A stretch of DNA of 64,000 bases from JANQRZ01 sp965215165 (lineage in GTDB: Bacteria; Bacteroidota; Rhodothermia; Rhodothermales; JANQRZ01). The notes under the pieces were generated by a model. It was given only the letters and a program-made list of their open reading frames with translations, made no database searches and was not told the origin of the DNA. Of this stretch, positions 19,391-27,716 are shown in pieces. Position 1 is the stretch's first letter. Each line of letters begins with the position of its first letter. The DNA lies in the NCBI GenBank assembly GCA_965215165.1, contig CBDCCX010000006.1, forward strand, positions 1,116,001 to 1,180,000, written 5' to 3'. The position numbers were made by a program, and so were the translations under genes.

Positions 19391-19521
19391 GGGGAACGGC
19401 GACGAAGCGGGTTGGCCTATGGCAAGCTCAACACAGTGCGAGATTGGCGTTGCACAACGTCCTTTATGACACTTAAACTAGCATGATACAACGAGAGTAG
19501 CAAGCACCGCGACTGGTAGGG

Positions 19522-19596
19522 TGGCTCAAGGAGCACCGCAGCGTGGCGACGCGCTTCGACAAGCTAGCCTGTATCCGGCGCTTGTTGCGGGCCACT
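19522..19596 (+). pseudogene. 3' remnant of an IS5-family transposase
   Basis: In one frame the stretch reads WLKEHRSVATRFDKLA then CIRRLLRAT. This is the C-terminal tail of many IS5/IS427-type transposases, in which about ten residues normally separate the two blocks (KLAxxFLAMxxLACIRRLL), so a short internal deletion is implied. Nothing of the catalytic domain survives upstream. It sits at the edge of the AT-richer 19.4-22.3 kb patch. Recognition is from memory of the family tail. Confidence 0.5.
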
Positions 19597-19630
19597 ATCT
19601 CAGCCCTAACTCATCATTCTGAAAAATTGA

Positions 19631-20128
19631 TTATTCGACCACTCTCAGGGGAGCAGAGTAGAGAGTGTCCCTAGAATCACCTTTACCCTGCGAAGCATAT
19701 TGATGCTTTATTCTGGTAGAAAATCCAAATTGGCCGGTGGGTGTGTCTGAGGGTATCACCGCCTCAAACGAAGTTACTTGGTTCGGTGGGAGAGATCGAG
19801 CTGCCAGCAGACAGGGCCATATCCCTCTTTGGTTTACGGTATCTGTAATAACTACGTCATTATGAAAGACAGCCAGTTCTGAAAGACAGAGGTTGTATGT
19901 AATAATGTGATCCGTTTGATTGTCGAGCATTAGTCTAATGCTATCCCCTCTCGCGTAGACAGAATCGTCAGCAGTAAATAGCACTGCCACTTCTCCTTGC
20001 TGGCTTTGGGATTTCGACCCAGAGCAGCCCACGAGCAAAAGGATAATCAAAAGGCAGGAGGCTTCCCAACACTGCTGACGCTTTGTAGCAACAGGTAGCC
20101 TTCTGCCGGTATGCAGATCACTAATCAT
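19631..20128 (-). CDS. Lipoprotein with BsuPI/Ig-like domain
   Basis: 165 residues. After a charged n-region comes LLIILLLVGCSGSKS, a good lipobox with Cys near residue 34. The mature part resembles the small beta-sandwich of BsuPI-type inhibitors: EVAVLFTADDSVYARGDSI, LMLDNQTDHIITYNLC, and a C-terminal strand pair around GQFGFSTRIKHQYASQ. The layout (VARGDSIRLML..N.T..I.YN.C) is shared with the lipoprotein at 60115-60591. Function unknown; possibly a protease inhibitor or a structural lipoprotein. Its start overlaps the end of the upstream protease pseudogene by 8 bp, which fits a role linked to that protease. Base composition is AT-richer than the flanks. Confidence 0.7.
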   Translation of the reverse strand: MISDLHTGRRLPVATKRQQCWEASCLLIILLLVGCSGSKSQSQQGEVAVLFTADDSVYARGDSIRLMLDNQTDHIITYNLCLSELAVFHNDVVITDTVNQRGIWPCLLAARSLPPNQVTSFEAVIPSDTPTGQFGFSTRIKHQYASQGKGDSRDTLYSAPLRVVE

Positions 20129-21666
20129 CCTGTACACTGATCTCGCCGAAGTTGACATAGTGATCGTCAACAGCACCAACCCACTTGGAATACAGGGTCT
20201 CCATGATTCCACTGTCGTTTGGCTGTTCAGCGAATAAGATGCCTATCAGGACGACATTCTCATCGTGCTGGCCACCGTTACCGGACATTCGGAAAACAGG
20301 TGCACCGCTATCGCCACCATCTGCGGTGCCTACCCTAAGCGCGCTCTGGCAGATAAGAAGTGAATCTGATTGCACTGGTGATGGAGGAGCCGAGGCGCGA
20401 TTTCCTACGTTGCTTAGGTTGAACGTGAAGCAACTCTGCCCTTTGTATCCAGAGTGCCAACCTGTGGTAGCACCAATGTACTCGTATTGAGACCCTGGGG
20501 GGCGAAGCGGCGAATTACCCACTGGTCGTTGGCTTCCATCATCAATGGTAAAGTAGTAGCGGCCTGAAGTCGGCGGGATGGTTAGGTCGAAGGTGTTTCG
20601 ACCGGTAGTTTGGTATATCCCGCCGAAGTCTACGTCATAGAAAAAATCATCGTCTACATCGAACAGTGCACTATCGCTGTACCGGCATACATTACCGGAG
20701 GGGGTACCGCTAGGACAATTAGCAAATGTGAAGGGGGGGGTCACTCGACTCGAAACCAGCCGAAGTGCTGCCGTTGAAATCTTGGACGAGTAGGTCGGGA
20801 TCATTCACGTTGACCGCTCCCATCGTTCCTGTGCAGTGAGAATTAGTCAAGTGCAGTGATTGCGAATAGGCGAATCCATCAGGATGAATGCGACGGTCTC
20901 GAGCAATCGTAGCGAGGGTGCAGTCATTCCTAAACCCATCTCTTGTATCAACGCCTATTTCCAACCCTCCTCGGATAGGGCGTACTGTTCCATCGAGCCT
21001 GTCAACGCTAGAAGAAGTGTTCTGGGCCAGCGTTGAGGGTGTCCGAGACCGTTCGCCTAACAAAGCAAAGTCTTTGATCTCCAGTGTAATATTCTCAAGG
21101 TCAAAATCGGCGGCAAGGAGAGCATTTTCAACGGCAGGAAGAGACGAATCGTCAGCTACGCTAATTAGCATTCGATTTTCAGCATGGTCGATTCCCAGCC
21201 TTACAACTCCGGGCAAAGAGAGTGCACTAGCCAACTGCACTTTCCAAGTAGCTAACTAGATAAAATCGTTGTTAGCAGATCGGATTTCGTAGTTCCCGGA
21301 GACCACATCTTCGTAGCTCTCAGAACCTTCAGGATAGAGTGAGGGCAGCAACTGCCGAAGATTTTCCTCTTGTGCTTCAGGGTCAGTGAGATAGATGACC
21401 GGACTGCCCTCTTCGATGAACATCCCGCCGAAGCCATCAATCTCCTCTGCGATTTGGACAAAGCCATAATCAAGGCCTTTGTCATAGAGAGATGCGTAGA
21501 GATCGACAGGAATCTCTAGATCGATCAGCGTTAGAGTCTCAGTCGCCAGCGAGGTACCATCGGGACCCTCCGACGAAAGCGGCGACATAGACGATTGATC
21601 ACAACCGGCTAAGAGAAATATGGCCGAAAGAAATGTCAGAGAAGCATATCTTGGAAAAAATGGCAT
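20121..21666 (-). pseudogene. Trypsin-like (S1) protease lipoprotein, broken twice
   Basis: Read through, this is one protein of ~515 residues. The signal with lipobox (FLLAGCDQSS, Cys22) leads to an N-terminal domain (GGMFIEEGSPVIYLTDP; LSLPGVVRLGIDHAENRMLI), then a chymotrypsin-fold domain with His in LTNSHCTG and Ser in GGDSGAPVFRMS. Two lesions break it. The first is an in-frame TAG at 21256-21258, between NNDFI and LATWKVQLAS, where relatives continue. The second is a frame change in a C8 tract at 20733-20740; one C fewer (or two more) would join SSDPP to FTFANCPSG. Everything else is intact, so decay is recent, or the C-tract is variable or misread. The small lipoprotein at 19631 follows directly. 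AT-richer than the surroundings. Confidence 0.85.
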
Positions 21667-21758
21667 GTCGTGGTGGAGTGAGGTGAATACGCTGTATTAG
21701 TGCAATGAGATGTTGAACATAGTTTCAACGTAATATTATCGTAATATGAACTGATACG

Positions 21759-22205
21759 TCATCGTATCCATCTCCCAGCGGCGGGTGAACTTGGGGGCGG
21801 AGGCGGTTCCGAACCGGTCGTGGTCTCGACCACACGGGACGAAGGCACGGTACCGTCGTGGCCGTCACCGGAGACGAGCTCAGGCGAGACAGTTTCCGCT
21901 GGCAGCGGCGGATGATGGCCGATCCAACGGGCGATCTCGACCGCGGCCTCGTGTACCGAGCACGATTCCATCCGAGCGACGAAGTTGAGAACATTCCCTT
22001 TCACGTCGCAGCCGAAGCAGTTGAAGCCTCGGTAGCTCGGACTGACCTTGAACGAGGTACCGCTCTTGGAGTCGTGGAAGGGGCAATTGCCGAAGAGCTG
22101 TCCGTTTGGCTTCTCGACCATGCGGTTGAGGAGGCCGTAGTGCGCGAGCGCGTCGCGGATGCTGACGCGATCCTTGATCGCTCGGTAGTCGATGTATTCA
22201 GGCAT
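21759..22205 (-). CDS. Orphan CHC2 zinc-finger protein (primase-type finger without Toprim)
   Basis: 148 residues. A DnaG-like zinc finger has ligands Cys41, His44, Cys63 and Cys66 (GNCPFHDSKSGTSFKV and FNCFGCDVKGNVLNFV), preceded by the usual helical lead-in RVSIRDALAHYGL. After ~100 residues it turns into a Pro/Ser-rich tail and stops, with no Toprim or polymerase domain. Such stand-alone CHC2 proteins are typical of integrative elements, where the rest of the primase is encoded separately; here no partner is nearby. The housekeeping dnaG is at 5399-7300. Start: the ATG at 22205. It may be a truncated mobile-element primase that is still expressed. Confidence 0.8.
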   Translation of the reverse strand: MPEYIDYRAIKDRVSIRDALAHYGLLNRMVEKPNGQLFGNCPFHDSKSGTSFKVSPSYRGFNCFGCDVKGNVLNFVARMESCSVHEAAVEIARWIGHHPPLPAETVSPELVSGDGHDGTVPSSRVVETTTGSEPPPPPSSPAAGRWIR

Positions 22206-22319
22206 GGGTCTGGGAGCTGGTGAAAGAACGGGTCTAGCTCCCATGCTGCCAGACTGAGCGCCTGGTGTCGAGAGGTCACAGGTCGAGGCTGGGACGCCAC
22301 TCCTTCTTTGCGCCACGAG

Positions 22320-22351
22320 AAAAGCCCGCCGGGAATTGATCCCGACGGGCT
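22320..22351 (-). terminator. Rho-independent terminator downstream of ggt
   Basis: Minus strand: a 12-bp stem (AGCCCGTCGGGA against TCCCGGCGGGCT, one mismatch, loop TCAAT) followed by TTTTCTCG. It lies ~110 bp beyond the ggt stop and in the right orientation. Confidence 0.7.
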
Positions 22352-22461
22352 CTCTCTTCTGCGGCGTCTCTACTCAACAACCGCAATCGGCTCCAGGCTA
22401 GATGTCGAGCGAAGCCTCCTGGGAGCGCGCACGCTCGGCACGCCCTATCTGAGATAGGTTC

Positions 22462-24276
22462 TCAGTACCCGACCGGGGTCACGTCGCGCCGCGTGTCGAA
22501 GGCGCTGACGAGCGTGCCGTCGGGGCCGACGAGGATGGCCCCGACAGCGCCGGTGTTGCCGAACGGGTCCAGTTCCCAGCCGAGCGCGTCGAGACTGTCG
22601 AGCGTGGCCGGACGGAAGCCGCCGCCGGGCCACGTCTCGACGGCCGTCTCGTAGGCGAGCACATCCGGCTGCCACTGGTGGTGGAAGCGCTCGGCCATCA
22701 CCGCCTCGGGCAGCGTCAGGCCGAAGTCGAGGAGGTTCGTGATCACCTGGAAGACGGTCGTGATGATGCGCGGCCCGCCGGGCGTCCCGACGACCAGGAA
22801 CAGCTCGCCCGCCGGGTCTTCGAGGATCGTCGGGGTCATCGACGACACCATCCGCTTGCCGCCGGCGACGGCGTTGCGCTCGCTCGTCACGCTCCCCCAC
22901 AGGTTCGGCACGCCGGGCTTGGCGGTGAAGTCGTCCATCTCGTCGTTGAGCAGGAACCCGGCCCCGCCCACGGCTACCTTCGAGCCGTACCAGTCGTTGA
23001 TGGTGAGCGTGAGGCTGACCGCATTCCCGGCCCCGTCGACGACCGAGAGGTGGGTCGTCTGGCTCGACTCCTCCACCCCCGGCGGCGTCCCCTCGGCGAC
23101 GCGCTCGCTCGGCGTGGTGTGCTTCGGGTTGAAGTCGGCCATGCGGCTCCGCATATAGGCTTTGGAGAGCAGGCCCTCGGTGGGCACGTCCACGAAGGCC
23201 GGATCGCCGAGCCAGTGGGCGCGGTCGGCGAAGACGCGCCGCTCGGCCTCGGCCATGCGGTGGACCGAGGCCGTGCTGTGGAACCCGAGCGCGCCCAGGT
23301 CCAGCGGCTCCATCGCGTTGAGGAGCTGCACGAGGGCGATCCCGCCCGACGACGGCGGCGGCATCGAGAGCACCCGGTAGCCGCGGTACGTCCCCCGGAT
23401 CGGGGTCCGCTCGACGGCCTGGTAGGCGGCCAGGTCAGCGTGCGTAATCAGGCCACCGCCGCGCGCCATCTCGGCCACGATCAGGTCGGCGGTGCGGCCG
23501 GCGTAGAACCCGTCGCGGCCCGCGTCGCGGATGCGGCGGAGCGTGGCCCCGAGATCGCGCTGCACGAGGGTTTCGCTGGGGACGAAGTAGGCCGGCTCGC
23601 CGCTCTCGTCCGTCTTGGCGAAGTACCGCATCGTGCTCGGGAAGTCGACGAACGACGGGCGGTAGCGGTTGAGATGGCCGGTCTGCATCGCGGTCAGCCG
23701 GAAGCCGTCCTCGGCGAGCGCGATGGCGGGGTCGAGCACGTCCGCGCGGTCCATCGTCCCGAATTTCTCCAGCGCCGTGAGGAAGCCGGCGACGGTCCCG
23801 GGCACGCCCGAGGCGAGGGCACCGACGCGGCTGCGGTCGCGGACCGGCTCGCCGTCGTCGCCGAGGTACATGTCGCGCGAGGCGGCGGCCGGGGCGACCT
23901 CGCGGAAGTCGAGCGTCGTCGCCGTGCCGTCGGCCAGGCGAAGTACCATGAAGCCGCCCCCGCCGAGGTTGCCCGCCTTCGGCAGAGCCACGGCGAGCGC
24001 GAAGCCCGCCGCGACGGCGGCGTCGACCGCGTTCCCGCCGCGCCGCAGCACCTCGGCCCCCACGCGCGACGCCTCGGGGTGGCCGGTGACGACGAGGCCG
24101 CGCGTCGCCACGACGGCCCCGGTCGTGTCCGGCGGCGCGAGCACGGCACCCGGCATGGCGACCGTCTCGCCGGCCGGCGCACCGCTCGGCGGCAACCGGG
24201 TCTCCGGCGGGGCCGAGCGGAAGCACCCGGCGAGGAGCGGGACGAGGAGGGCGAGGAGGCGGAACGGGCGGGGCAT
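22462..24276 (-). CDS. ggt: Gamma-glutamyltransferase (lipoprotein form)
   Basis: 604 residues. The start is lipoprotein-type with LVPLLAGC (Cys18). The large-subunit region shows HPEASRVGAEVLRRGGNAVD and NLGGGGFMVLRLADG. The autocleavage site is at Thr407 in ESSQTTHLSVVDGAGNAV; after cleavage this Thr is the nucleophile. The small subunit has INDWYGSKVAVGGAGFLLND, RMVSSMTPTIL and GTPGGPRIITTVFQV. It hydrolyses or transfers gamma-glutamyl groups from glutathione and similar compounds outside the inner membrane. Monocistronic, with a possible -7 box TAGTTTCC ~30 nt upstream and a terminator at 22320-22351. Confidence 0.96.
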   Translation of the reverse strand: MPRPFRLLALLVPLLAGCFRSAPPETRLPPSGAPAGETVAMPGAVLAPPDTTGAVVATRGLVVTGHPEASRVGAEVLRRGGNAVDAAVAAGFALAVALPKAGNLGGGGFMVLRLADGTATTLDFREVAPAAASRDMYLGDDGEPVRDRSRVGALASGVPGTVAGFLTALEKFGTMDRADVLDPAIALAEDGFRLTAMQTGHLNRYRPSFVDFPSTMRYFAKTDESGEPAYFVPSETLVQRDLGATLRRIRDAGRDGFYAGRTADLIVAEMARGGGLITHADLAAYQAVERTPIRGTYRGYRVLSMPPPSSGGIALVQLLNAMEPLDLGALGFHSTASVHRMAEAERRVFADRAHWLGDPAFVDVPTEGLLSKAYMRSRMADFNPKHTTPSERVAEGTPPGVEESSQTTHLSVVDGAGNAVSLTLTINDWYGSKVAVGGAGFLLNDEMDDFTAKPGVPNLWGSVTSERNAVAGGKRMVSSMTPTILEDPAGELFLVVGTPGGPRIITTVFQVITNLLDFGLTLPEAVMAERFHHQWQPDVLAYETAVETWPGGGFRPATLDSLDALGWELDPFGNTGAVGAILVGPDGTLVSAFDTRRDVTPVGY

Positions 24277-24322
24277 CACAGGCGGGGCTGGGCGGTCCGG
24301 GAAACTACCGGCGGCGACGGAC

Positions 24323-24366
24323 AACGGCAACGGCGAACGGTGAGAACGGCAACGGCGAACGGTGAG
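24323..24366. repeat. 22-bp tandem duplication upstream of ggt
   Basis: AACGGCAACGGCGAACGGTGAG occurs twice head to tail in the divergent region between ggt and the symporter gene. Confidence 0.8.
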
Positions 24367-24393
24367 ACAATGGATGGTCGTAGGGGGATGGTC

Positions 24394-24466
24394 GTAGGGG
24401 CGAACGCCGTTCGCCCGGTTCGGGGCAGCGCCCTTCTGCCCAGGGCGAACGGCCGGTCGCCCCTAC
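24394..24466. repeat. Large imperfect palindrome of the GTAGGGGCGAAC...GTTCGCCCCTAC family
   Basis: The outer arms GTAGGGGCGA and TCGCCCCTAC enclose two smaller palindromes (GGGGCGAACGCCGTTCGCCC and GGGCGAACGGCCGGTCGCCC). The whole can fold as one long hairpin or as two. Shorter relatives lie at 26351-26374 and 10420-10445. Typical of dispersed REP/MITE-like intergenic elements; copies flank the symporter gene. Confidence 0.7.
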
Positions 24467-24484
24467 GAGTCGCGCCCGCCTCGG

Positions 24485-24491
24485 TACCTTT
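24485..24491 (+). promoter_or_regulatory. Promoter-like TACCTTT box upstream of the symporter gene
   Basis: GGTACCTTTCCG, matching TAnnTTT, lies 27-33 nt before the ATG at 24518. An almost identical GGTACCTTTCGCG precedes the glycosyltransferase gene at 26397. Confidence 0.4.
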
Positions 24492-24517
24492 CCGCCACCC
24501 CACCGTTGCCCTCCTCC

Positions 24518-26320
24518 ATGACCACGCTCGACTGGCTGATCGTCGGCGGCTACCTCGCGCTCTCGCTCGGGCTGGCGCTCTACTTCTACCGCCGCGCCGG
24601 GCGGAGCACGGGCGACTTCTTCCTCAGCGGGCGCAACCTGCCGTGGTGGGTCGCCGGGACGAGCATGGTCGCCACCACGTTCGCCGCCGACACGCCGCTG
24701 GCGGTGACCGAGCTGGTGGCGAGCGAGGGGATCGCGGGCAACTGGCTGTGGTGGTACGCCGCGCTCGGCGCGCTCGGCACCGTCTTCTTCTTCGCCCGGC
24801 TGTGGCGGCGCAGCGGCGTGCTGACCGACGTCGAGTTCGTCGAGCTTCGCTACGCGGGGCCACCGGCCGCTGCCCTGCGCGGGATAAAGGCGGTCTACTT
24901 TGGGCTCTTCATGAATGGCATTATCGTCGGCTGGGTGACCCTCGCGATGGAAACGGTCGTCCGCGTCCTCTTCCCCGACCTGACGGTCTTCGGCCGGGCG
25001 TCGCTCGGCGTCGGGGGCTGGGAGGTCGGCGCGCCGATGGCGGTCGTCGGGCTCCTGATGCTGGTGGTGGCGGGCTACTCGCTCGTGGCTGGGCTCTGGG
25101 GCATCGCGGTCACCGACGTGTTCCAGTTCGTGATGGCGATGACCGGTTCGATTGCCCTGGCGTTCTTTGCGCTCGACCTGCCCGAGGTCGGCGGCGTCGC
25201 GGGTCTGGTCGAGAAGCTGCCGGCCTCGACGTTCCGGTTCTTCCCCGAGATCGGAACCGGGGTCGGCATGGCGGAGAGCGCGGGGGTGCTGACGCTGTCG
25301 GCGGCGTCGTTCGCGGCGTACCTCGGCGTGCAGTGGTGGTCGAGCTGGTACCCCGGAGCCGAGCCGGGCGGCGGCGGCTACGTGGCGCAGCGGATGCTGA
25401 GCGCGCGCTCCGAGCGCGACTCGCTGCTGGCGACGCTGTGGTTCGCCGTGGCGCACTACTGCCTGCGGCCGTGGCCGTGGATCATCGTCGCGCTCGTGGC
25501 GCTGGTCCTCTTCCCCGACCTGGAGGACGCGCGCGAGGGCTACGTGCTCGTGATGCGCGAGACGCTCCCGCCGGGCCTGCTCGGGCTGCTCTTCGCCGCC
25601 TTCCTTGCCGCCTTCATGAGCACCATCTCGACCCAGCTCAACTGGGGCACGTCGTACCTCGTCAACGACCTCTACCGGCGCTTCCTCGTCCGGGGCCGGG
25701 GCGAGCGGCACTACGTGTCGGCGGCGCGGTGGACGACCTTCGCCCTCGCCGTGGCGGGCTTTCTGGTGGCCGGCCGGCTCGACTCGATCAGCGGGGCGTG
25801 GGGGCTGGTGCTCAGCGCGTCGGCCGGGCTGGGACTGGTGCTGATCCTGCGGTGGTACTGGTGGCGCGTCAACGCCTGGAGCGAGCTGGCCGCGACGCTC
25901 ACGCCCCTCGTCCTGGTCGCGCTCCAACTGGCGGGCGTCCCCGTGCCGTTCCTGACGGCCGCGTTCCCCGCCAACCTGTTCGGTGTCACCGCGCTTACGA
26001 CGGCGGTCTGGCTGGCGGCCACGTTCCTCACCGCTCCGACCGACCCGGGCCGGCTCGACGCGTTTTACCGGCGCATCCGTCCGGGAGGGCCCGGCTGGCG
26101 ACCGGTAGCGGCGCGACACCCGGACGTAGCGCCGGACGCGGGGCTGGCCGGGCTCGGGGCGTACTGGCTGGTCGGCAGCGCCGTCGTCTACCTCGCGCTC
26201 TTCGGGACGGGGCACCTGATCCTCGGGCGGACGGCGAGCGGACTGGGGTTTCTGCTCGTGGCGGCGGGCGCGCTCGGCGGCCTGCTGTGGGACCTGGGGC
26301 GACGAGAGACGCAGGGGTGA
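24518..26320 (+). CDS. Sodium:solute symporter (SSS family)
   Basis: 600 residues with about 13-14 hydrophobic segments. The N-terminus LDWLIVGGYLALSLGLALYFYRRAGRSTGDFFLSGRNLPWW and the following TSMVATTFAADTPLAVTELVA are the standard first helices of SSS transporters. FAAFLAAFMSTISTQLNWGTSYLVNDLYRR contains the helix 8 Ser/Thr residues that bind sodium. It imports an organic solute with sodium, but the substrate is not evident; the closest subfamily impression is of uncharacterised Bacteroidota Na+/sugar- or proline-type carriers. I use the ATG at 24518 rather than an upstream TTG. Divergent from ggt, flanked by palindromic repeats. Confidence 0.93.
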   Translation: MTTLDWLIVGGYLALSLGLALYFYRRAGRSTGDFFLSGRNLPWWVAGTSMVATTFAADTPLAVTELVASEGIAGNWLWWYAALGALGTVFFFARLWRRSGVLTDVEFVELRYAGPPAAALRGIKAVYFGLFMNGIIVGWVTLAMETVVRVLFPDLTVFGRASLGVGGWEVGAPMAVVGLLMLVVAGYSLVAGLWGIAVTDVFQFVMAMTGSIALAFFALDLPEVGGVAGLVEKLPASTFRFFPEIGTGVGMAESAGVLTLSAASFAAYLGVQWWSSWYPGAEPGGGGYVAQRMLSARSERDSLLATLWFAVAHYCLRPWPWIIVALVALVLFPDLEDAREGYVLVMRETLPPGLLGLLFAAFLAAFMSTISTQLNWGTSYLVNDLYRRFLVRGRGERHYVSAARWTTFALAVAGFLVAGRLDSISGAWGLVLSASAGLGLVLILRWYWWRVNAWSELAATLTPLVLVALQLAGVPVPFLTAAFPANLFGVTALTTAVWLAATFLTAPTDPGRLDAFYRRIRPGGPGWRPVAARHPDVAPDAGLAGLGAYWLVGSAVVYLALFGTGHLILGRTASGLGFLLVAAGALGGLLWDLGRRETQG

Positions 26321-26350
26321 CGGCCGGACGGTAGGACGCGAGAGGCTTTC

Positions 26351-26374
26351 AGGGCGAACGTCGTTCGCCTCTAC
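26351..26374. repeat. Short palindrome of the GGGCGAAC/GTTCGCC family
   Basis: AGGGCGAACGTCGTTCGCCTCTAC between the symporter and glycosyltransferase genes; related to the larger element at 24394-24466. Confidence 0.6.
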
Positions 26375-26396
26375 GGGAACGATGTGGCGCGGTCGG

Positions 26397-26404
26397 TACC
26401 TTTC
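26397..26404 (+). promoter_or_regulatory. Promoter-like TACCTTTC box upstream of the glycosyltransferase gene
   Basis: GGTACCTTTCGCG, 37-44 nt before the ATG at 26441; the same wording as the box before the symporter gene. Confidence 0.4.
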
Positions 26405-26440
26405 GCGTCTCGGTCTGTCCTCTGTCCTCTGCCCTACCGA

Positions 26441-27619
26441 ATGCGCATCCTCGTCCACGACTTCGCCGGGCACCCGTTTCAGGTTCAGCTCAGCCGCGCG
26501 CTCACCCAGCGCGGACACACCGTCCTCCACGCCTACTGCGCCTCGCTGTCGTCGACCCCGCAGGCGATGGAGACGCGGCCGGACGACCCCGATGGCTTCG
26601 AGATCCGCGGCCTCGCCCTCGACGCGCCGATCAACAAGCAGGCGTTCGTGACTCGGTGGCGGCAAGAGCGCGCCTACGGGCACGTCGCCGCCGCCGCGCT
26701 CCGGGCCTTCCGGCCGGACGTGGTCCTCTCGGCCAACACGCCGCTCGACGCGCAGCGGACGCTGCTCGCGGCCGCGCGCTCGGTCGGCGCGCGGTTCGTC
26801 TACTGGGTGCAGGACCTGATCGGCTGGGCCTCGGAGCGACTGCTTCGCGAGAAGGTGCCCCTCGTGGGCGGACTCGTGGGCGGGCACTATGCGAAGCTGG
26901 AGCGCACGCTGCTCGCCGAGAGCGACGCGCTCGTGCTCGTGACCGAGGACTTCCACGGGGCCGTGCCGGAGATCCGGGATCACGCCTCGGCGCACGTCAT
27001 CCCCATCTGGTCGCCGCTCGACGCCGTCGCGCCGCGCCCGCGCGGCAGCGCCTGGGCCGAGGCGCAGGGTTTCCCCAAGCGCTCGCTGCGGTTCGTCTAC
27101 GCCGGCACCCTCGGGCTGAAGCACAACCCCAAGCTGCTGCTCAACCTCGCGCACCGGATTCCGCACGAGATCGTCGTGGTCTCCCAGGGCGCGGGGATCG
27201 AGTGGCTGCGCGAGCAGAAGGCGACCGAGAACGTCAAGAACCTGCGCCTGCTGCCGTTCCAGCCGTTCGAGGCGCTGCCCGAGGTGCTCGGCGCGGCCGA
27301 TGTGCTCGTCGCCATTCTCACCCCGGACGCGGGGGTCTTCTCGGTGCCCTCGAAGGTGCTGACGTACCTTTGCGCCGCCCGGCCGCTGCTCTTAGCCGTG
27401 CCGCCGCAGAACCTCGCTGCCCGCATCGTGACCGAGCACGAGGCTGGCCTCGTCGTCCCACCGCACGCGAACCGGGCGTTCCTCGAAGCCGGCGCGCAGC
27501 TCGCCGCCGACGCCGCGCTGCGCGCCCGCCTCGGCGCGAACGCCCGCGCCTACGCCGAGGCCCACTTCGCCATCGAGCCCATCGCCGACCGCTTCGAGGC
27601 GGTCCTGGAGGGTGGATAG
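26441..27619 (+). CDS. Glycosyltransferase family 4 protein
   Basis: 392 residues of the GT-B fold. The N-terminal Rossmann domain begins MRILVHDFAGHPFQVQLSRAL; the acceptor half includes YWVQDLIGWASERLL. The C-terminal donor-binding half starts at LRFVYAGTLGLKHNPKLLL and contains VSQGAGIEWLREQK, LPFQPFEALPEVLGAADVLVA and the family-4 E-x7-E-like segment FSVPSKVLTYLCAARPLLLAVP. It probably transfers a sugar to a cell-surface glycan or lipid; donor and acceptor are unknown. It lies alone ahead of the cyanophycin module, with ~100 bp between, so a functional link is not implied. Confidence 0.9.
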   Translation: MRILVHDFAGHPFQVQLSRALTQRGHTVLHAYCASLSSTPQAMETRPDDPDGFEIRGLALDAPINKQAFVTRWRQERAYGHVAAAALRAFRPDVVLSANTPLDAQRTLLAAARSVGARFVYWVQDLIGWASERLLREKVPLVGGLVGGHYAKLERTLLAESDALVLVTEDFHGAVPEIRDHASAHVIPIWSPLDAVAPRPRGSAWAEAQGFPKRSLRFVYAGTLGLKHNPKLLLNLAHRIPHEIVVVSQGAGIEWLREQKATENVKNLRLLPFQPFEALPEVLGAADVLVAILTPDAGVFSVPSKVLTYLCAARPLLLAVPPQNLAARIVTEHEAGLVVPPHANRAFLEAGAQLAADAALRARLGANARAYAEAHFAIEPIADRFEAVLEGG

Positions 27620-27716
27620 TTGTTAGCAGATAGCCGTTAGTCGAGAGCCATTGGTGCCAAACGTGTAGCTATTTCCTGCTACTAACGACCTACCACGAAC
27701 CACACACCAATCTTCC

